DNA of 64,000 bases, from assembly GCF_008831285.2 (NCBI RefSeq), contig NC_045142.1, forward strand, positions 4,037,501 to 4,101,500. The letters are read 5' to 3'. Under the pieces are notes generated by a model. That model saw only the letters and a list, made by a program, of their open reading frames with translations, ran no database searches and was not told the DNA's origin. The DNA is from Nymphaea colorata. Its lineage: Eukaryota > Streptophyta > Magnoliopsida > Nymphaeales > Nymphaeaceae. The translations under genes and the position numbers were made by a program. This document shows, piece after piece, positions 50,347-59,336 of this stretch. The number at the start of each line of letters is the position of its first letter. Position 1 is the stretch's first letter.

Positions 50347-52042
50347 ATCTCTCATGTGTTCACCCCAAAAGATGCTGCACCATTGCCGACACGGCAAGAC
50401 ATGAACATTGTGCAGGATTGCATTTGAACCGGATCTATATGCAATGTTATCCAGGACGCGTATCGTACGATACGTATCGTCCGTATCTATGTCACACGGG
50501 TACGGGTACAGGTACCCGAACACGGCAATTTTCAAAATTTTAGGATACATGGACACGGCGAATTTATATTCTAAAAAATTAAAAAGGATAATAAAATTTG
50601 AAAAAAAAAACATTAAATTAATAATTCACTCTTACAATCTCATAAGTCATAAGAAAGAAAGTCTCAAACTCTCAAACAAATCATTGTTCATCACCAATCT
50701 CATAAGTCATAAAAAAGAAAGTCTCAAACAAAAAATAAAAAGTCTCAAACAAAACAAAGAATGTTAGGTTAGTAAAGTGGTTTGGATTGGGTCTAACCCA
50801 GACCCGATCCAAAACGTATCCTGCCGTGTCCAAGTGTCGGTATCCAGGTGTCGGAGTGTCGACACCGGTGCGCGGCCCATTTTGCCGTGTCCATGTGACA
50901 TAGGTCCGTATCAACAAAAACGATACGATACAAGTTATACGCACGATACGTGTGCGTATCGCCCTTATCATGCGATACGGGCACCGTATCGTACGATACG
51001 AGGTTAAAATGAAAAAAGGGCACGACGGCCCCTTTCTTGCGTCTTTTTTTTAAAGCCTACGCTCCTCTCTCTCTCTTCTATTGTTTCTAAACACTGCAAG
51101 AGACGTGGGAGGGAGATATTTTCTCCATTTGCATCAAGATTGACGAGGAGTAGCAGAGATTATTGAAGAAGGAGAGGCTGGAGAGCAATGGAATGTTGGT
51201 GACATTCCATTTCCAACAGAGGGGATAGAAGCACTTAATGAAGAAAATGAAGATGATCATGAAGATGATGATGGAAATGACGATTGACGAGGATTGTTGT
51301 TGAAACTTGAATGAATCATGATTGATAACTATATGTTTTCACTTTTGAACTTATGAATTGTGATGTAATCGAATTCTCTTCCGCTGCTTATTATGTTATT
51401 TTGAATGTCTGATTTTGGAATGTGTTGTTCATAGTTCATAGTTCATAGTTCATACTTCATACTTCATAATCATATACATGAATGATGAATGTTCCTTTAA
51501 ATACATTTTTCTTGATTTTTACTTGTTTTTTCGGATTTTTTTTGGAATTTTTATGATTTTTTGAAATTTTTTATGATTTTTTTAATATTTTTTCAAAATT
51601 AAAAAATTAATTTTATGATACGTTACGATACATTTACGATATGTTACGATACGGCGTATAGATCGGCCCGACCAATATGCGATACACTACGCCAGTGATA
51701 ACATTGTCTATATGTCAATAATGTCAAACAGACACCCAAAAAGGTGCCCCACCTGCATGACTGTGTCAAGATGGCAAGAGATGGTGCAGGCACGGGTGAG
51801 GGATTGGACTTGGCCTGGAGCTGGAAGAATGCCATGATGGATCCAGTCAACACACCCATGTCCTTTTTAGCCAAATCGATCAACTTTGACTGATTTCCAA
51901 CTCCATCAAATTTTTAGGTCCACAATGAATTAATAAGTTTTTTAGAAAAAGAAAAGAGGGTCCAGCCCAATGCCCCAACCCTTTTTGTTTTCCTTTCTTG
52001 TTCCAGCAGCGGTTACCTCCGCTCACCATGATCTCAAGAGTA

Positions 52043-52096
<54 letters not shown>

Positions 52097-54692
52097 GTTT
52101 CTGAGATTCTAAATCTGAAAAGAAATGTTGAACTCAAATAATCTCACCGAAACACAAAGGAAGTTCCAGAATGATATACATTTTATACTTCTTATTTATG
52201 TTTTGGAAAACAAAGACAAATTGATTTCTCTAGTGCATGCAACGTAGACCAATACCTATGCTTTAAAGAAACAAAAGTGAAATTGATATGTTCTATTGTA
52301 TGCAAAGTGTCAATTGGTATGTATCTTGACTATTATCACTTTTCTAATTTTCAATTTCAGTACACAAATGAAATGCCCTTTTATTGACCATATGCGAAGA
52401 TTGGTTATTTTGTACACTTATCAGTTTATGAATTATGATTTATACTTAATAAATGTATCAGAGGTTTGCTTAAAGCTTTATTGCATAGATATATTCCCAA
52501 GAATGCTGGGTGCAGGATCACCAATCCACGAAGTCGATTGGTTAAGGCTACAGAGATCAAAGGAGGACTTTTCTATTTTGATTTTTGAGTTTGTCAAAGA
52601 GAAACTTGTGTTGCAAGTTAAGTAATCTAGATATAGATCTTTCACACGTCCCAGTGGAATGAAGCACATTGAGATTAATTGTCACCATGTTAGAAAATAA
52701 CTTTTGAGAATTTCAACTCTTCCATGTGTGGTGTCAAAGTATCAGATACTAGATTTTTTCACCAAATCCTTATGATCTCCCTACTTTACGTTCCTCCTAC
52801 AAACCTTTGGTGATTACATTACACTGTCAATTTGAGAGTGGATGTTAGTATACATGCATAAACACACTCACACACACACACACACACATATATAATTATT
52901 AATATATTGACATAAATATTTGTCAATGTTATCCTTTTTATATTTTTCCCTTTATTGTGACAAATTTAATCCCAAAAGGCATCTTCATAATATGGTTTCT
53001 TGATGTTTTGAGTGTCCAATGTTAACAGCTAGTCGTTGGATACTCCCAAAAGCTACTTCAGCTCCCTCATGTTACTATAAAAAGGGTCTTAATTGATGTA
53101 TTAGCTATGCAACTTGTATGCGTTGAGGGATATAATAAAAAACTTTTTATTATTACTTTGTATGTTTATATTCCTTTCATTAACTTCTGGACATGTAATA
53201 AGTTTCCAGATTATATCCCTCTATTAAGTGTCTTTGTGTGTGGTCATGTGGTGATTGAGTAATCACTTTGTGAGAAGTATTGTTAAAACACTCTAATTTG
53301 TATTATGAGAGGAAAGCTTCCATTTTGCATATTTACCTGAGCAAAGCCAAAAATCAGTTTCTCCTATTAATAGTACCATAACAAAGATCTGTATGCTTGC
53401 ATGTCATAAAACATTCTTTAGACTCTGAAAATAAACTCTAAAACTATAATATAAAGGCACCAACCTACTGAAGGCATGAATGAGAGAAGAGAAGACCACA
53501 TCAGTTCCTCCAAGTAAGGGTGTCATGTCAAATTTTGGGTTCTTCTCAAAACATCTGTTTACAGACTTTGTCAAGATAACTAGCATCTGCATCCAACACA
53601 TGAAGGAATATTGAGTTTGAAATTTGGAAGATAAAATATAAGGTGAGTAGGCACTATTACATATTAAATCGTGCTGCAATACAATTTACTTGGATAGCTA
53701 AATTCTTGAACGGATGAACTACATCTGAGATGGCTAACCTGACCATAGATAAGCTCTAATTGTCCCCTTAGTGCTTCATATGGCTCGTCAGTACAGCTTA
53801 TGCAGACCAAGTAAATCGGACCTTTTACGAGGAAAACAACCTGAAAGCATGTCAAACTTCAAATCAACCTACTATAATTCAACTGCAAAATTCTATAGTA
53901 CAATATGTTGCTCCATTGCTATGATCAACCACTTGTAATTAAGCTCCACCGAAAAGGTTATCTACAAACTTTATATCAAATGGTTCCAGATTTTTCAGCA
54001 CTTGTTTTTTCGGAAACCCACAAAAACTGCATTCTCTCTTGTAAAGAACAGAATGAAGAAAAATGCACACTAACCTGATGCTTCCCAGCTCGTACAAGTT
54101 GCACGCGATCTCCACTGAAGAGTTAAACAAAGAAGACCAATATATAGGATTCCGATCGGCCAAAACAAGAAAAAATATACCTAACAGGATTAATAATAAC
54201 GCAAAGTGAAGGTGTACCCATTCTCCACAAAGGAAATTATTGCCTGCAAAGTTGCAGAGAATCCTGCCAGCTTATGCTCATCTCCGTATCTGCAAAATTG
54301 AAGAAAATGTGACAGACAGGTTATTGCACCAAGCAATGAAATAATGAGAAAAATAATTTTCCAAGACAGAAACTTGAGTGGAAGCAATAGTCAGACCTAG
54401 AATATATTGGCTTCCCTGAGTTGCTTAAAATAAAAAAATGCTTCTTTCTCTTCCTCCAAGAAATTGAAGCGTCATCCTGCACTACTCTTGTGATAAGCAT
54501 GAGTAATTATGCAAGTGAATGCATATACCAAATGAAATTTCCAATAAGCTACATCAACATAAATTAATGTCTAATAGGTAATTGTGAGTAGTAATAACGT
54601 TCAAATTCAGGAAAAAGGAAAAAACCAAATAAAAATCCTGGTACATAATTTCGTAAAGACGAGCTTTAGCATAGACCTTAAATGTATATATA

Positions 54693-54727
<35 letters not shown>

Positions 54728-54849
54728 CACACACACACAGAGAGAAATTGACAGAAGGAGGGGAGAGAGAGAGAAAATGAATAGTGATGCCAGATCCATG
54801 CCTCAGCATTCATTTTAATGATTAAGCATGGATTTGGCATGGGTCAATT

Positions 54850-54905
<56 letters not shown>

Positions 54906-56334
54906 ATGTACAATGCTTTGAAAAATAGCAGGAACAGATGGTATAATACATGTAAACGGTTAGGACATGGCTTTGGGAAATTGATTTGTCTGCTTCCACT
55001 GAATCTGATTTCTAGTGTATCTAGATTATCCAACTCTCCAGCATTTTGTTATTATCTGTCCGAAACATTTAAATCCCAATACGAGTTGCTCCTTCATTTT
55101 CTATCCTTTACCTCAGACACTCCATGAGGAATTCATTTTCAGAGTCAGGATGAGAAGAAAGCCTAATAAGTGAATTTTGCATGTGGGAAATCTCAAATAT
55201 GGACTTTCTCGTTACCATTCAATAATGGAAATTCGAAGAGAATGAAATCCTTCGTAAAAAGGAGCAGAAACGATAATTTGAGAAAGAGGAGTAAGTTCAT
55301 ACTTGGCGGGCAGGACTCACCTCATCGAGGTGCCGCTTCCCAGGTATCCAATTTGAACCAGAATCCTTGCTATTTTCGGAGAAAGGCCTAATTTCGCTTG
55401 TCCCTTCACCATCATCCCGTCGGATCGAATCCCCCGACTCCATGCTGCTCATACTGCCTGCGCTGCTACTGCCCCGCTCCCCAGCGTAGCCACTGCTACT
55501 GGGACTCGAAGGAACCTCTTCTTGCTCTGTGTTTTCCCTCCACATGATGCTGGCTGACGGCTCCTCCACGTTGTCGAGCCCCTCTGGTTCTGAAAATAAC
55601 GAAATGCCATTACTTGTTGCCACCATATCACCGCGGTCGACGTCCTCTTCATGCAATCCTTCCTCTCCGCCACGTGACTCAACTGAGACGAGACGCACAC
55701 CCTCGGAGATCAATCTGTCACGAATATCGACTTCTTTTTCTTCTTCTTCTTCCAACCCACCGGCTCTAACGCCTGGTGCCTTTGCCGACTCCTCAACACG
55801 CTCGACGGGGACTTCTTCACCGGGTTCTCTCTCTCCATCACGTAATCCATCCGAAATCTCATCCCCATCGTCAGCAGCGGATTCTTCACGGAGTTCAACA
55901 TCGTCTTCTTTTCGTTCTTCCAATCCGTTCGCTCCGCCGCCTAAACCTTCCGAACTCGACCCGATACCTGCCGTTCCCAATTCCTCATTCCGCTCGACGT
56001 CTTGCTCAACTTCACCGACTCCATCAGTCCTCCCACGCGACTCGTCCTCATTCAAACCAATCGTCACGACGACGTCCACCTTCGGTTCTTCGCGAAGCTG
56101 AACGCCTCCGTCCTCGACGACTCCACTCCGTCCGACGGGCAACCCCCCCGTGCTCAGCATCATCGAGCTCATTCCTCGACTTAAGCCATGGTCGGACACC
56201 TCAGGATCTTCGTCTGCGCCGCTCCCTGCTGAAGTTGGGCCCGAATTGGAGCCTTCGGAAGATGGATCTGAAGATCGACCTTCAGTTTCCGCTACGACCT
56301 TCGCCTCACCGGAAGGATCGGATTCCGCGGCCAT
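36741..56334 (-). CDS. MON1: MON1 homologue, Rab7 GEF subunit (14 coding exons)
   Basis: With CCZ1, MON1 forms the exchange factor that loads Rab7 (RABG3 in plants) during endosome-to-vacuole maturation. Coding exons, high to low: 56334-55321, 54476-54397, 54289-54218, 54114-54075, 53840-53739, 53586-53465, 49536-49404, 48764-48673, 44999-44918, 44457-44393, 44209-43913, 43804-43713, 37400-37336, 36836-36741. Every junction has GT-AG and phases match, giving 783 residues. Exon 1 encodes a 338-residue acidic, Ser/Gly/Glu-rich, probably disordered N-terminus. The rest follows the FUZ/MON1/HPS1 fold of three longin-like domains (about 350-475, 478-620 and 655-783, inferred), with landmarks [51 protein letters not shown] and the final LLGASPFSW. 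An Arg spans the exon 6/7 junction where I would expect Trp (FSWNP in the family, from memory). Introns 6, 8 and 12 carry transposons. About 780 residues exceeds the roughly 600 usual in plants because of exon 1. Confidence 0.93.
37650..37654. repeat. Target-site duplication of the copia element, left copy
   Basis: The word atttt stands immediately outside the left LTR and again at 42902-42906 outside the right LTR. It is a perfect 5 bp duplication, as made by Ty1/copia integrases. Confidence 0.9.
37655..37819 (-). repeat. 3' LTR of the copia element
   Basis: 165 bp, starting TGTTAAGATG and ending CTTATCA on the minus strand, identical by eye to 42737-42901. It contains a TATATAAA box at 37711-37718 (minus strand), the likely U3 promoter. 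As a 3' LTR inside a transcribed intron it may also supply a polyadenylation site. Confidence 0.95.
37820..37830 (-). other. Polypurine tract
   Basis: On the minus strand the bases TTGAGGGGGAG stand directly before the 3' LTR, as required for plus-strand priming. The gag-pol stop codon TGA (37827-37829) lies inside it. Confidence 0.85.
37827..42032 (-). CDS. Copia gag-pol polyprotein, intact
   Basis: Single 1401-residue frame from an ATG at 42032. Seen in order are a gag/UBN2 region (about 25-215), an RG-rich stretch (228-244), a CCHC zinc knuckle (C252, C255, H260, C265), an aspartic protease with DSG (347-349), a GAG-pre-integrase HHCC finger (H477, H482, C503, C506), an integrase with the D,D35E triad (D534, D597, E633), a reverse transcriptase beginning near 930 with YVDD at 1085-1088, and RNase H toward the C-terminus ([21 protein letters not shown] and HVEVDCHY motifs). 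No stop, frameshift or lost catalytic residue was seen. The protein should act in cytoplasmic virus-like particles and integrate cDNA in the nucleus. Many open frames on the opposite strand are shadows of it. Confidence 0.97.
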   Translation of the reverse strand: MSEISSGANTSSFVSSGEMKSSPFSSFITKMDGGNYEMWAMQVKRTLIAHEKEHLILEPEPVQKVGKYTTWFKDNSLVMVWIVGTLTQDIANEVLHKESAKDMWDSLAATYSQARNETRIMQLHHDIHQMRQDGRPLHTYYSSLKSMFERLNSYFPACKCEQQKAYRDMLMVGVFLSGLDSVYESAKNQMLTSPSIPPIDEAYSRLSRIPIPSSTVLDTTSAMLATRGRGGSLFARGRGYRGRGNTPSRPVCQFCHRIGHTVDKCWQKHGRPAVANQTVFTDSPEQPKTQHPVSSSELRADDIISQLRHLIGDRPQQAPDPTTSTITTAASASSSGMYSDTTDWLIDSGASTHLCGDKAQFTSYVPTPPGRSVILADGKYSPVVGLGEVQLTSSLPLQHVLHAPEFPHSLLSISQITRDLNCRAIFDSSSLVFQDILTGRVIGSGREQGGLYRLVHPFPFAGSTSAGSSSSSAYTWHLRFGHLPFQKLLHVLPQLSPKSSFQCESCQLGKHHRSSFPPRPSRSSHSVFELLHFDVWGPSRTPALQGHRYYLVAVDDYSRVSWVFLMKHKSEVGHVIKNFINEILTQFDTCVKIVRSDNALEFCASSLEQFFRDKGIIHQTSCAYTSQQNGVAERKHRHILDVARTIIIHSHVPHSYWGDAVLTACYLINRMPSSVLGDLIPISVLFPDRDLFSVPPRVFGCVAFVQLLGPGRDKLSPRAIKTIFVGYSRTQKGYRCYDPSTRRYYVSADVTFFESTSFFSPNGTQLRAPALNDEVQFPLPLMSCPNPVDPRFGAVYHRRTKPAAPVQCAPVPSPSTPKVIPDTNSTDNVLCNDDIGVCHEHVPAPNELDVPIAQRKGKRSCTLHPISGHLSMDRLTPMYRQFVKGLSAIALPQNPMDALSDPKWAAAMQEEMDALQSRGTWTLVTPSVDAAIVGCRWVFTIKYRADGSIDRYKARLVAKGYTQTYGVDYYDTFSPVARHASLRILLAVAVSKNWSLSQLDVKNAFLYGDLHEEVYMQQPPGFVAEGECQKVCRLRKAIYGLKQSPRAWFQKLSENIENEGFRRSSADHSLFVKKTSTGTVIVLVYVDDIIVTGDDDQGISNIKDVLGQHFVTKDLGELRYFLGIEFARNQKGLIMCQRKYVTDVLQETGMLGCRPASTPMDINTRLYDDDTEDVDARQYRGIVGKLLYITVTRPDIAYAVSRVSQFMDKPKKVHWDAAMMILRYLKNSPGTGLFFQNGTSLTISVYVDADYAGCPSDRKSTTGFCVFIGSNLVTWKSKKQTVVARSSAESEYRAMAQGTAEVMWVRSLMLDLTVEVPLPMQLLCDNKAALFIANNPAFHERTKHVEVDCHYTRDMIQKGFVRTSHISTTGQTADIFTKALARGPFQSCCSKLSLFDIYAPT
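42033..42724 (-). other. GC-rich leader of the copia element
   Basis: Untranslated leader between primer site and gag start. It is much richer in GC than element or host. It contains a duplicated segment of 61 bp period (units from 42213 and 42274) and a 32 bp tandem array (about 42451-42640). Several long open frames cross it, but they are a by-product of the repeats. Confidence 0.75.
42451..42640. repeat. 32 bp GC-rich tandem array in the copia leader
   Basis: Units begin at 42451, 42483, 42515 and 42547 with the common word cggaggcgtcggg, followed by partial and degenerate copies to about 42640. The 32 bp period is not a multiple of three, so it rotates reading frame from unit to unit and is unlikely to be protein-coding. 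Confidence 0.85.
42725..42736 (-). other. Primer binding site, initiator tRNA-Met
   Basis: On the minus strand TGGTATCAGAGC starts at the base next to the 5' LTR. This is the standard complement of the 3' end of plant initiator tRNA-Met used by copia elements. Confidence 0.93.
42737..42901 (-). repeat. 5' LTR of the copia element
   Basis: 165 bp, identical by eye to 37655-37819, with a TATATAAA box at 42793-42800 (minus strand). It should drive transcription toward lower coordinates, through gag-pol and in the direction of MON1 exons 13 and 14. Confidence 0.95.
46222..47047. repeat. Long inverted repeat made of a copia integrase fragment (MON1 intron 8)
   Basis: The left arm 46222-46625 is the reverse complement of the right arm 46634-47047, around an 8-base loop. 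By eye there are about ten mismatches and one 10 bp gap (an insertion near 46710 in the right arm). Read on +, the right arm encodes a copia GAG-pre-integrase region ([13 protein letters not shown]...) and, after a TGA stop, the [10 protein letters not shown] finger and the start of the integrase (FEIICYDVW). The stop is present in both arms, so the fragment was already a pseudogene when it was inverted. As part of a MON1 intron it would be transcribed and fold into a double-stranded stem of about 400 bp. Confidence 0.9.
47048..47135 (+). pseudogene. Copia integrase fragment continuing beyond the inverted repeat
   Basis: Read on +, the sequence after the right arm continues the same integrase: [20 protein letters not shown] followed by DKFEV, the usual segment around the first catalytic Asp. 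It breaks down after about 47135. It is not present in the left arm, so the right arm is the original copy and the left arm a partial inverted duplicate. Confidence 0.7.
47171..47494 (-). pseudogene. Degenerate frame, possible copia remnant
   Basis: A 107-codon open frame whose translation loosely recalls the region after the copia integrase core ([12 protein letters not shown]..., then [21 protein letters not shown]). It is on the opposite strand to the integrase fragment next to it, so it may be a rearranged piece. Similarity is weak and a chance frame is possible. Confidence 0.25.
47867..48006. repeat. 70 bp tandem duplication in MON1 intron 8
   Basis: Two copies of a 70 bp unit (starting cactcttgatga) lie head to tail at 47867 and 47937 and differ by a single base in their first part (gacg versus gaag). 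The near identity indicates a recent duplication. Confidence 0.9.
50281..50344. repeat. (AT)n(GT)n compound microsatellite
   Basis: Thirteen AT units pass into about nineteen GT units. It is in MON1 intron 6, 90 bp left of the hAT element. Confidence 0.95.
50442..51706 (+). mobile_element. hAT transposon remnant with exact 8 bp target duplication (MON1 intron 6)
   Basis: The 1265 bp element starts CAATGTTATC and ends with its reverse complement GATAACATTG. The 8 bp word tctatatg flanks it on both sides (50434-50441 and 51707-51714). Many subterminal copies of cgtatcgtacgatacg-like words lie at both ends, as in hAT elements, where they bind transposase. Inside, on +, an open stretch ending at 51289 encodes an acidic tail ([20 protein letters not shown] then HEDDDGNDD), plausibly the C-terminus of a hAT transposase. 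The catalytic region is missing, so it is non-autonomous. Confidence 0.8.
52047..52094. repeat. (TC)n microsatellite
   Basis: About 24 uninterrupted TC units in MON1 intron 6. On the transcribed strand this is a GA run. Confidence 0.95.
54689..54742. repeat. Compound TG/GA/CA microsatellite
   Basis: Runs of TG, GA and CA follow each other in MON1 intron 1. Confidence 0.9.
54852..54901. repeat. (TC)n microsatellite
   Basis: About 25 uninterrupted TC units in MON1 intron 1. Confidence 0.95.
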
Positions 56335-56657
56335 GGAGAATGATTGAAAGCAATTTTCCGGCGACGGCCTCTTCTCCGGTGACTATGGGGATGACGTAAA
56401 TTCGAAAGGTACAAATCCAGACGAAATAGAGGGCGGAATTAGGCGGAAAAAACGCGCTGTACCTACCGGTCGAGAGCGCGAGCGAGCTGGGGAATGAGTT
56501 CTTTTGACCAGCAGGTGGGAAAACATTTCCCCAGATCCTGCGCGGAAACTTTTCCTTCGTGGGACTCTCTGAGGGCGTATGCTTCGAGGAGTGTCATACA
56601 CATTCGACGGAAAATTCTCCCGGAAACACTTTCCTTGGTTCCACAAACAGGAGAATT

Positions 56658-56719
56658 CGTCGTATAGTAAGGGTTTTTCGTCGTATAGTAAGGGTTTTTC
56701 GTCGTATAGTAAGGGTTTT
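56658..56719. promoter_or_regulatory. Three 21 bp tandem repeats upstream of MON1
   Basis: Units start at 56658, 56679 and 56700, each beginning cgtcgtatagtaagggtttt, 325-385 bp upstream of the MON1 start codon. On the MON1 strand each carries AAACCCTTA, close to the plant telo-box (AAACCCTA). A regulatory role is inference; the repeat itself is clear. Confidence 0.55.
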
Positions 56720-56774
56720 CCTAGTGTGCATGGGTCTTGGTGGTTGGAAAATAGGTTTGGAAATGGATCTAGAG

Positions 56775-57228
56775 TAGGGGTGAACAACGAGTCAAGTTAC
56801 TCGAGCTCGACTTGTTGACTCGACTCGTGAATGAGTTCAAGCCGAGTCATTTCCTTAATGAGTTGAGCTTGAGTTCATGAGTCGACTCGTTCAAATAATC
56901 GAGTTGAGTTTGAACTCAACATGTAACTATCGAGTTGAGCTCGAGCCTTAATTAAGTTTGTCGAACCTTAATCAAGTTGATATATTCAAATGAGTTTATA
57001 AGTTTGTCGAGCATTAATGTGAGTCGAGCTGGAGCTCAACATGTAACAATGAATATCAATTCTATTCAAACGAATTTGTCGAGCCTTGATCGAGTTGAGC
57101 TCGATCTCAACACGTAACTGCCGAGTCGAACTGTTTCCATTGAGTTATTCTCGAGCTTGAGGTTTCGTTAATGGAGTCGAGTTCGAACTAACTGAACTCG
57201 GACTTGACTCGGCTAGTGTTCACCCCTA
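56775..57228. mobile_element. hAT-like MITE upstream of MON1
   Basis: 454 bp, starting TAGGGGTGAACAACGAGTC and, on the other strand, TAGGGGTGAACACTAGCCGAGTC-like (first 13 bases shared apart from one or two). The interior is a dense array of gagtcgag/ctcgactc words in both orientations. An 8 bp word ctagagta stands at the left end and again 12 bp beyond the right end, a possible target duplication. No coding capacity. Confidence 0.6.
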
Positions 57229-59336
57229 CTCTACTACTCTAGAGTATGAGAATCGGTTGAAAAGTTTCATGTTTTCTTACTATGGAAAAAATATCACAAA
57301 AACTTCTTTTTTATATATATAAACATTGTAAATATTAATACTGATGTGATATTTATATCTAGACATATGTAACATAGTTTTGGATTAAAAAAAACTTTTG
57401 TAATAATTTAGAAATCAAATGTTCGTTTTTCTTTTTTACTCTTACCCCATACAAGATTTTAAAAGGCCTCTTATTTCCCCTACCTCAAGAGTCGTAATAG
57501 GCTGCATTGATGTTAGTAAAAATAATAGTGTCAACCATATTATATCGTTTTATACATAAAAACATAGTGTTTATGGGAAACAATTTGAAGGCATTTAGTT
57601 TTTTTTTTTTTTTTTGTATCCTTAGTCCGATCAACTATGTTATTAGGCTTTATAATTTATAGTTTGACACATAAAACATCATCTATTCATCTAATTAGAT
57701 ATCAATAATGATTAATAATATGTCACTTGCTGGACCAGATAATTGGTCATGTGCATTCATGAATGCACGTGATGTACATATGTAAAAAATGAAACTAGTC
57801 TCTACCTATGTCGTTGGATACACGACTTTTAACAACGGAATGCACCATTTATAATTTACAAATATCACAAGTTTTGTCAATTAGGAATAACAAATATAAT
57901 GGATCTACATTATGTATAATAATGTTCATTTCATATCCATGTTTTCTTGCCGAGATTTCTGATCTGCGATTAGTAACCGCAGATCGTGATTTTGAGCTGA
58001 ATGCTGAGGGCATGGACAATTATTATTGATAATATGGTTACCTTTACATAAACAAATGAAATGTACAGTGAGAAATACAAGGACTTCCTGCACCATATCG
58101 ATTTTAAGCCTTGGAAACCATTGAAGAAAGGGAGACAGATTCATTTTTGTCTACTCTATTATCTTATGATCATTGATTAACTAATTGCGGTCAGTTGGTT
58201 TCATTTCTTAGTTTTGACTTTATCAGCTTCATAGAATACTCCCTACTATATTCATGAATGATTTATACACTTGATATTAGCCGAAACCGAAAGGCCGAGA
58301 GGTAGAGCTGCACGAGGAATAGACCTAGTTCGAGCTTGACTCAAACTTGACTCGTTTATAAACGAGTTAAGTTTGAGTTCAATTGTAGGTTCAAAATGTT
58401 AAACGAGTAGAGTTTGAGTTGTAAGAACTTGACTTGGCTTGACTACATAATAAAAAATAGTTAAAAGAGTATCAACTAAATGAGTTAATCGAGTTAAACA
58501 AGTAAAAGAAACAAGACATGCTTAACATAAACGAGTCGAGTTCGATCTTGACATTGTATCGTCCAGTTGAGCGAGCCTGTTCTATCGAGCTCAACTCGAG
58601 TTTTCTTAGCGGAGCCAAGCTCAAGCTCCGCTCTACTTGTGTCCCGCCCTACTGATAAGGGCATCTAAACATGCCTTAATCAATGTTTTGGAGGCAAAAT
58701 GCCATCGAAACAAACCCATAATTGTGATATCTCATTGCTAAGCTATAGATTTCAGATCAGACCATCAACTAAACTTCATAAATTTTATGATTAGCCATTA
58801 TAATAGGACGAAGAAATCAAGTTACTAATGAATTACTAAAGCAATTACAACTTAAATAAAGTCAAGTGAGGTATAATGGTGGCAATATTGAGCCAAGATC
58901 CGGCTGTTTCGGTTCGGGTTTGGATTCCAAGACCAGGCCCCGATCAGGCAATGCACAGCCTCCGGCCTCTGTATGGCCGGTAGTGAAGAGGAAGACCCGA
59001 GTCAGCTGAGACAGAGGATTTGGATCCTGATCCAAATCCACCCACAACAAACCAGATCTAGTTTGGTAACACGGGTAACCCGATCCATTAGCGAACTGTT
59101 CTACCCCAGATCAAAGTGTCAAATCCACCGTCGGTTTTGCAAAATCAACGGCTGAAAACGCTCGAAGCATCCTTCCCTTATCGTCACCCGAAAGCCTTCC
59201 CACCACAAACCGAACGCTTTTAAATCCAAAAAAGGAGGAAGAGGCTGCCAATGTACAGAGTACAAAAGCAGCGAAAAATATCGGGAAAATAAAGGTCTAC
59301 ACTTTTAAATATCTGCAACCAAAGGGGGAGGCAAAA
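57229..59336. other. Intergenic region between MON1 and the PsbP-like gene
   Basis: The two genes are divergent, so this stretch holds their outer promoters. It is AT-rich on the left. At 58285-58650 lies another element rich in gagtt/aactc words (ends tagagctgcacgag and, on the other strand, tagggcgggacac), likely a decayed relative of the one at 56775. No gene is supported. Confidence 0.55.

Noticed and set aside
50281-52094. Microsatellite-derived frames with long Cys/Val or Ser/Leu runs
   Set aside because: Translations of GT and CT dinucleotide repeats, not genes.
55449-56399. Plus-strand frames of up to 207 codons opposite MON1 exon 1
   Set aside because: Ser/Pro/Arg-rich antisense shadows of an acidic Glu/Ser-rich coding exon. 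No splice partners or family signal.
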